From: Isoetes taiwanensis
Lineage: Eukaryota; Streptophyta; Lycopodiopsida; Isoetales; Isoetaceae
Direction of reading: 5' to 3'
DNA: 64,000 bases
Assembly (NCBI GenBank): GCA_021234155.1
Contig: JAJEKV010000071.1
Location: 4,216,483-4,280,482, forward strand
Notes under the pieces: model-generated
What the model was told of the DNA's origin: nothing
Databases searched by the model: none
What the model saw: the letters and a program-made list of their open reading frames with translations, nothing else
Made by a program: the position numbers and the translations under genes
Part shown: piece by piece, positions 58,201 through 64,000 of the stretch
How the letters are laid out: each line of letters begins with the position of its first letter
Position numbering within the stretch: the stretch's first letter is position 1

Positions 58201-58395
58201 CGTGCTGAAGACCTTGGCCAATGATGTAGTTGAATTGGGTTCGATGTCCACATAGGAGAAATCCCATTCCTTGCTGCACACCATCTCCACGAAGAGCGTT
58301 TGCTCCATCAAACCCAATATATGATGCAGATCAGCATCCTCGACAGATGGGCCCAAGCCTCCTACCTATAATCTAACTCTTGTGCGCGTCTCCAT
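58201..58395 (-). pseudogene. RRM-domain first exon resembling plant ROS3-type protein, with stop
   Basis: ATG at 58,395 opens METRTRVRL, then TAG (58,368-58,366), then VGGLGPSVEDADLHHILG, VEMVCSKEWDFSYVDIEPNS and SLAKVFST, ending exactly at a GT splice site (ACG|GTACAC) after 65 codons. The layout matches the N-terminal RRM of plant REPRESSOR OF SILENCING 3-like proteins, where RNP2 is LYVGGL and the next exon starts Y-N-G. The TAG replaces the RNP2 tyrosine and would prevent translation. No second exon was found. Confidence 0.55.
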
Positions 58396-58798
58396 TTCAC
58401 TCTCTTCAGTTCGTACCTATTGTCTCAAGTTTTCATTAGTATGTTGAAACCTAAGAACTCTAGAGCAATGGTAGGAAAAACGGGCTTGATCTGCTTCATT
58501 TGCGAAATGATAACCTTCTGCAAAATAATTCCAGGTCATAAGAAGCCAAAATACCTATGTTGTAATCAAGCTCTCAAAAATTCATCTCATTACTTTTCTT
58601 CCTTATTTCATCCAGACATCCGGAGCCCCAACCGCCCTTGGAAAAAAATTAAAATGCATCTAGATCATTTGTGCGATCCTAACGGCCGAAAAGTTGCACA
58701 AATTATCCTCTAATTTCGGCTTTAATATTATATATAGATAATTTCTGCTCGCAAGTGGGTCAAAAACATATAGCATTGTTTCTCTTGGACTCTTTCCC

Positions 58799-58922
58799 AG
58801 ATGCATTGAAGACTAAGAAGGTCAATGGCACTGGACAGTTTAGCCTAAACAACTACCTAGGAGGCTAAACAACTACCTAGGAGGCTCTATCTGCAACTAG
58901 ATAATTGTTCTGGTCAGAACTA
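58799..58922 (+). pseudogene. Third fragment of the DUF7869-like element
   Basis: ATGCATTGAAGACTAAGAAG through CTGGTCAGAAC parallels 48,250-48,380 and 61,712-61,842, including the DNC-x-x-Q-N region. It contains a 20-bp tandem duplication (58,846-58,885, AACAACTACCTAGGAGGC). Confidence 0.8.
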
Positions 58923-59280
58923 TCTAGACGCGGTTTGGACTTCACAAACATAATTAACCTCCAATGGGAGGACTCCGTGTTCTAAAAAATTCTAACACAC
59001 CTCAATACATGTATCACACCACCATGGGCGCAAGCAATGAAAAGCTGGTAAAAGCTTCATTTTGTTTTCCTTCCAGAACTAGAATCTATTTTGTTCCAGA
59101 TGTCGCATCAGACACACCCAGATACTCAAAATTGGGACCTATTTTAAGTGGCCTACTTGTGAGCAGGAGCATGGCATTGTCTAGATGCTTGTTCAAGGCT
59201 TCAAGCTTTCTGAACTGTGGATCAAGTTCAGTGATGCTCTTTTCATTTTTTTTAGAAATGCTCGGCTTTCCTGTAGCCTA
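58923..59280. other. Unrecognised stretch
   Basis: An open 114-aa frame at 58,964-59,308 has no recognisable content. Nothing else seen. Confidence 0.3.
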
Positions 59281-59430
59281 TGACGTTCCCTTAAAATATA
59301 CGATATAAATACGTATATTTTAGGCCATGTCACCATACAAGCCTACCTCAGTAGCCTTGTATACCTAGTGTCGAGAAGGGAGCATGGCTAAGTAATTGTA
59401 TATAGCTTAATCAACCTTAGGTATGAAACC
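59281..59430 (+). repeat. Fragment of the TGTGACG-type gypsy LTR
   Basis: TGACGTTCCCTTAAAATATAC, then TACGTATATTTT and ATACAAGCCTACCTC, then TAGCCTTGTATACC, follow the order at 9,213-9,300. Only the first ~150 bp of the LTR remain. Confidence 0.7.
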
Positions 59431-59940
59431 ATTTCTACGCGGCTTCATCCTATTGGCCATTGCTCTTTTTCAAATCACAGTATTCTTGGTTGCAAGAAAT
59501 GTTTTATGAGAAAAATTTAAATGAAGACAAGGTCGAAATTCCACGTAATTGATAAAACTCCAATGAAAGCAGATGTAGCAAATACTCCATAATAAAATCC
59601 CTATTCCACCAATCCAAAACGCAATAGCAATTTGCTGGATTAAAAATTGTTCATTAGATATTTTTATAGGTGTAATTTTCCACAATGTAGTTGATGTAAT
59701 ATTTATCTTGAAACCTAATTTTCACCTTTAGGAAGGAGGGACGGATATCCACAAATGCTTTCAGTACTGCCCTCTCAATCCCCATCAGGATCACGATGGC
59801 ATTCTTGAACAGCACTTCATAGGTAAGTTCTTTGTCATTTTCTTATTGTCCTGCATATTGTCACGTCCAAATGAGCAGTGAGTGCTAGAAGACATCGCCA
59901 CTACGACTTCTAATAGCATTCTCTCTTGTTCTTCTTGCAG
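59431..59940. other. Noncoding stretch
   Basis: A minus ORF with hydrophobic residues at 59,470-59,685 is not recognised. TTCTTCTTGCAG at 59,929-59,940 is a strong 3' splice-type signal leading into the next feature. Confidence 0.3.
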
Positions 59941-60200
59941 CATGAATGAGTGAGGTCCATATTATTCAATGGTATCAAAGTTGCCGAAGGGAAAGTGTAT
60001 AGCTTCACCAAGCACCGTAAATTGCCTTTGCCCGAAGGGTGTGCAGTGGAAATCATTTTAGATGGAAGCCTTTTGTTACCTTATCCGGAACCCGAAATTG
60101 CTACTCTCTCAGAGTCTAAAGGGGCTTTCATTTTATGGCATGCGCAGGATATAGCCTACCTTACATCCGAACCTGACGTCTCCACTCCGCCAGCACAGAT
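59941..60200 (+). pseudogene. DUF8039-like transposon-protein C-terminal fragment
   Basis: After a CTTCTTGCAG signal, the plus strand reads KVAEGKVYSFTKHRKLPLPE, AVEIILDGSLLLPYPEPEIA and ESKGAFILWHAQDI. The order A-E-G-x-v...P-L-P-x-G-C-A-V...P-x-P-E-x-x-T-L...G-x-F-I-x-W resembles the DUF8039 domain found in plant En/Spm-linked transposon proteins. The frame runs on into DUF7869-like copy 2. Confidence 0.45.
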
Positions 60201-63200
60201 AATAAAAACAAAAAAAAGGTTGGTCGTGGGAAATTAGCAGAGTCCACCCCAGGCAAAAACGCACGACAGAGACATTTCAAGGGATGAGCTCCTATAGAGG
60301 AATTGCACACTCTTGCATGACTGTTGCTACATGCATTATGGCTTGGGCGTGATCATCTTCACTAATCCTAACTAGGCAGTTGCTGATATGAAGCTGGGAG
60401 AAGATTGCTTAGCCGCCACTATAATGAAGCTATATCCAATGCCAGAAAAGCCATCTATGAGATGCCAAACTTGTGTTGAAGTGCCACATGTGCACGACTT
60501 GGTAAAGTGGTCAAATGCTTCGGTGTTAGTTGATAATATTCTGGTGTCAAGGCTTATAAAGCCTGTGAAAGAGAAGGGCATTGAGATGGAAACCTACACC
60601 ATGAACGTGGAAGTTGCTAAGGCACCAAAAAGATCGTATAAAATGGTGAATTGCACACCAAGAATGCCAGTTGTGCCAAACAAAGTAAAAAGAAAGATCA
60701 TTGTAGCTGCCATTCTAGATTTCAGATCCTCACTTTGTTGCGTACGACGATGTTGTGCTAGCTTCTTGACAAGTAAGATCATGCGCATGCGAATATTCTA
60801 TTGGAATATGAGCATTGCAGACAGGACCGCATTTGCTTAGAAAATGCTAGATGTTTGCTCAAAAAATGGCCAGTTTTAGAAGCTCATGCTAAATAACAAG
60901 CAATTGTGCTTCAAAACATGGCATAGAGCCTATGGTATACCAATGTCAAGCTTTTATAAGTGGCGAAAGCCTTTCCTAGCTGGTCACAAAGTAGCTGAAC
61001 ATGGTAATATGGGTTAAAAGAAACCAAGGTCGCGTACTAGACGAGAATGCAGAGACGACGTCTCATAGGTCGAAAATAACAAGTGATGATGTGTGGGAGA
61101 ATGTGAAGAGGCTCCCATCTGTCTTAACCAAAAAGGACATTCTTCATGAGGTTGATGCCAGTGTGATGGAGATGACAGGCAAGCACGTTTTCCCACCTTC
61201 TTTCTTAAGCGAGTGGAAGGAGCATATCCAGAGATTGCAATAGGGAAGAGGATTGCATTCTCATAATGTAATAGCTGTATTGTAATAAAAGAGGCTAAGA
61301 CAAGAGATCCAAGGGAGATGAGAGAATTGCAAATCGAAATCAAGGCACACAATAGGAGCTTTTACTAGTTGTGGAGAGCTTTATCAACATCATGCTCGCG
61401 ATCATGCCCTAACAATCAAACACGATAAGATGGACTAGGACAAAATCATAGTACCTTGATTAGAGAAGTTAGAAAAAATAGTATGGAGTGGAGAATCCTT
61501 AAAAAGTTAGTATGACTGGTGCATTGATGCATGGCCATGGCATAGGGGCCTTGGGGCACTTTTCACTCAACATATGGAAGGATAATTCTGATTTCCACGT
61601 TGGTTCATTGAATCACGCATTAAAAACCCTGGAGGATGCTTAAGAAGAAAGCTGGGGCCATTTAAGAGAGACAAAATGCCTGACTGTGCATGGGGAGCCA
61701 CAATAACTCGGATGCATTGAAGACTAAGAAGGTCAATGGCACTGGACATGATTTCCTGGCTCCAATCAAATGTCCAGTTCAGCCTAAATAGCTACCTAGG
61801 AGGCTCTATCAGCAACTAGACAATTGCTATGGCCAGAACAAGAATAGATATCTCTTCTCTTATCTTTCCTATCTTGTTTGGTTAGGTGTTTTTGATCAGA
61901 TACATCTTGGATTCATGATGGTCGGTCACACCCATGATGACATTGATGCACTCTTTGGTAAGTACTCCACCTTGCTATGCAGGTCAGATGCACTAACTAT
62001 TCCAAGCTAATGCAGCTATTTCAAGAATGTAATACCAAATCACCAGTGCCATATCTAGTTACTGAGGTTTCTGACTGGAAGTCCTTTGTCAAATACATTT
62101 CAGGCAACTTGATTGGTCACCTGGAGCTCTTACTATTCAAATTTTGCATGGAAGATGGACGACCACTAATGTATTACAAAGGTCAGGTCATCTGGAATGG
62201 TTGCATGGTAAGAGTATACGAATACGGAAAGCAGATCCAAATGATTTGCCATCAATACCAGTTGGATCACCTAAGGCCGTAAAGCCATCCTGAAGGATAT
62301 AGGTGCTTTGCGATCGTCCATTGCGAAGTACATGATGCATTGGGCAAATATCTCTCGGGCCAATATGAATTCGTAAGTCCAGTGCCTACATGGATGAGGT
62401 TTGTTGACTATTGGTCGAATCTAGTGCCTGTACTTGGAGAGGTTTCCTCTAACAGCAGGGAAATTAGAGAATCTGGCTCTCATGAGACAGGCCATGCTTG
62501 TTGAGCCTGAATCCGTATTGCTTGATGAGTACACTGCACCCCCACACTAAATGGGACCTACAAAGGATAAACCATGCAATCCAGTTGAAATATTCGATAT
62601 ATACCAAGATGTAAAAAAGGTATGTTCCTGCTGATCAAGCCGGCAGATGCTTTCCTACATGGGTAGCCTGTGCAGAAGAGGACCCTATACAACAAGATCC
62701 TATTCTTTCCCATTATGAAGAGGTGCTTATGTCTTGGTAGGAGCATCTAGCAAGGAAAGGTACTGCTTACGCTCAAGAATATCGGGATTGCTGGCATAAA
62801 AATTGGAGGCCGAATCCTAATGACAGACCATATTGCCAGCATCTCAAAACCATAGACTATGGTTGGTCTGTTAAGAACAAGCCATTGATAATAATGATCT
62901 CTATGAGTATAGGTATCCAGCTACAGGAGTTATTGGCTAAAGAGGCAACACACTTGAGCTTAAGAACTATTAAAGAAGCTCAAAATTCTCAAAATTGTGT
63001 TATTCTCTCCAATTTATGAAATTTTATATTTCAATGAACATTCTCCACAGCCGCAGAGGATGCCTGCCATGGGCCATGGTACATGTTGTAGCCTAGCTTC
63101 TAAACTGTTATATAGATGCAACCAACAAACATAAAACAAGATGCTAGTATGCGAAGGTTGTCTTTGGGGCACATTGTATGTGCTGCTTAGTTTTCCATGG

Positions 63201-63718
63201 CTTTTTATTTTGCTTACGGCTATTCAAGAACTTAAAGCAATTGCTCTCTCAAGAGATGAGCTGCTTTATGATCGCCAAGGTTTATAGTTTGAATGTGTCG
63301 TCTATTTCGCATGTTTGACAAAAGTATATTGCCAAGTGGATGAGAGAACAGGATTGGATCATTGACGTGGACAATAAGCCTTGAGTTTTGAAGGTTTTGA
63401 TTTGTCTTAACCATGTGACGACCAATCAACTGTCTACAAATAATGTTTTTATATACAAGGGTTCTCAATAAGAAATTTTGCAATAAATGTGGTTAAGATT
63501 TGCAAACATCAAAGAAACATCTAAAATTCCTTTAGAACCTTTTCAAGTATTCCTATCACTCCTCATATCTTCAAATTATTTATTTCATTGGCTATTGAAT
63601 GTTTAACTGCACAATGTACGTGGCCAAGGCTATGGCCAAGAATTTTTTTTTTTTGGTGTTCAAAACTGTGCAGTGGGACCCCACTATTAATTTCAACAGT
63701 TCCTTTCCAAGTATAAAA
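60201..63718 (+). pseudogene. DUF7869-like transposase element, copy 2 (no Merlin)
   Basis: Longest piece 60,388-60,840 (LVKWSNASVLVDN, then KRSYKMVNC and CCVRRCCASFLTSK). Next FKTWHRAYGIPMSSFYKWRK and EHGNMG near 60,920-61,010, a common N-terminal block of this family; DENAETTSHRSKITSDDVWE at 61,045; a Cys/His segment near 61,375; RLYQQLDNCYGQNKNRYLF and GHTHDDID at 61,805-61,950; VPYLVTEVSDWKSFVKYISG on; and a BAH-like tail near 62,580-62,900. Stops and frameshifts are numerous, some shared with copy 1, so both descend from an already broken element. Confidence 0.7.
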
Positions 63719-64000
63719 GAAAGACATTTGATTAGGTAGTCATATTTCTATGTTCATTCCCTTGTTCTTTGTTATATGCCGCTTCATATTTGACATGTAC
63801 ATATTTTAAATTATGATGAAAACAAAAGGAATTCTGCAAAACATCATTTAATCCTCCTATTGAACACTCCATCCTTAGAAGTGTTATGTGCCGAGTTCCA
63901 CTATATAACCACAAAAGATCCAAGTTTGGATCTTCATGAGAAACTAGGCTAAATTGGCATATCGTTACTACGTCCCTCCATCTAGTTTCTCCCCTTTTCC
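63719..64000. other. Noncoding end of window
   Basis: AT-rich sequence beyond the end of the duplicated element; nothing recognised. Confidence 0.4.

Noticed and set aside
59470-59685. Hydrophobic minus ORF as a possible membrane or organelle-derived protein
   Set aside because: No family recognised, short, in AT-rich DNA; hydrophobicity follows from composition.

Overview
The window is nuclear DNA of a land plant with a large, repeat-packed genome. It holds nested Ty3/gypsy and Ty1/copia elements whose primer sites match plant initiator-Met tRNA, DDE-type DNA transposons, one intact plant 2-oxoglutarate/Fe(II) dioxygenase (2OGD) gene and a plant-type RRM exon. The many DUF7869-like elements suggest a fern or another non-flowering plant. 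That is inference, and no species can be named. Nothing bacterial, organellar or CRISPR-like was found.

Layout. 1-1,000: C-terminal remnant of a DUF7869-type transposase-like protein. 1,310-21,673: one nested complex. An old plus-strand gypsy (gag, PR, RT, RNase H at 1,333-4,030; 3' LTR starting at 9,211) was hit inside its 3' LTR by a minus-strand chromovirus-type gypsy of the same LTR family (10,238-21,063, 5-bp target duplication GAAGA). That inner element carries a copia (12,618-16,688) and an LTR-like insertion (18,400-20,025). It also has an unrecognised extra ORF between its 5' LTR and gag. 21,674-24,560: scraps of a copia LTR, gypsy gag and probably LINE.

24,809-26,101: the only gene that looks intact, a three-exon minus-strand 2OGD with all iron and cosubstrate residues. 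26,300-31,150: tandem and dispersed repeats. 31,960-34,300: a second decayed gypsy. 35,039-44,030: a roughly 9-kb segment bounded by a perfect 26-bp inverted repeat. It contains an intron-bearing DDE transposase-like gene (minus, 43.5-40.8 kb) and a second, unrecognised exon-intron locus (plus, 35.4-39.1 kb). It is the best candidate for an undescribed two-gene DNA transposon.

46,709-51,621 and 60,201-63,718 are two copies of a DUF7869-like transposase pseudogene. The first copy is split by a Merlin-type (ISXO2-like) DNA transposon (49,736-51,076) with an 8-bp target duplication; the second copy shows the empty site. Between them lies a very young copia (52,472-57,704; LTRs differing at one base; target duplication GATTG) with broken coding sequence. 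Past it are an RRM pseudo-exon resembling plant ROS3 and a DUF8039-like fragment.

The window is therefore mostly a record of successive transposon insertions around one working metabolic gene. Positions come from reading the sequence; family names come from motif recognition and were not checked by database search.
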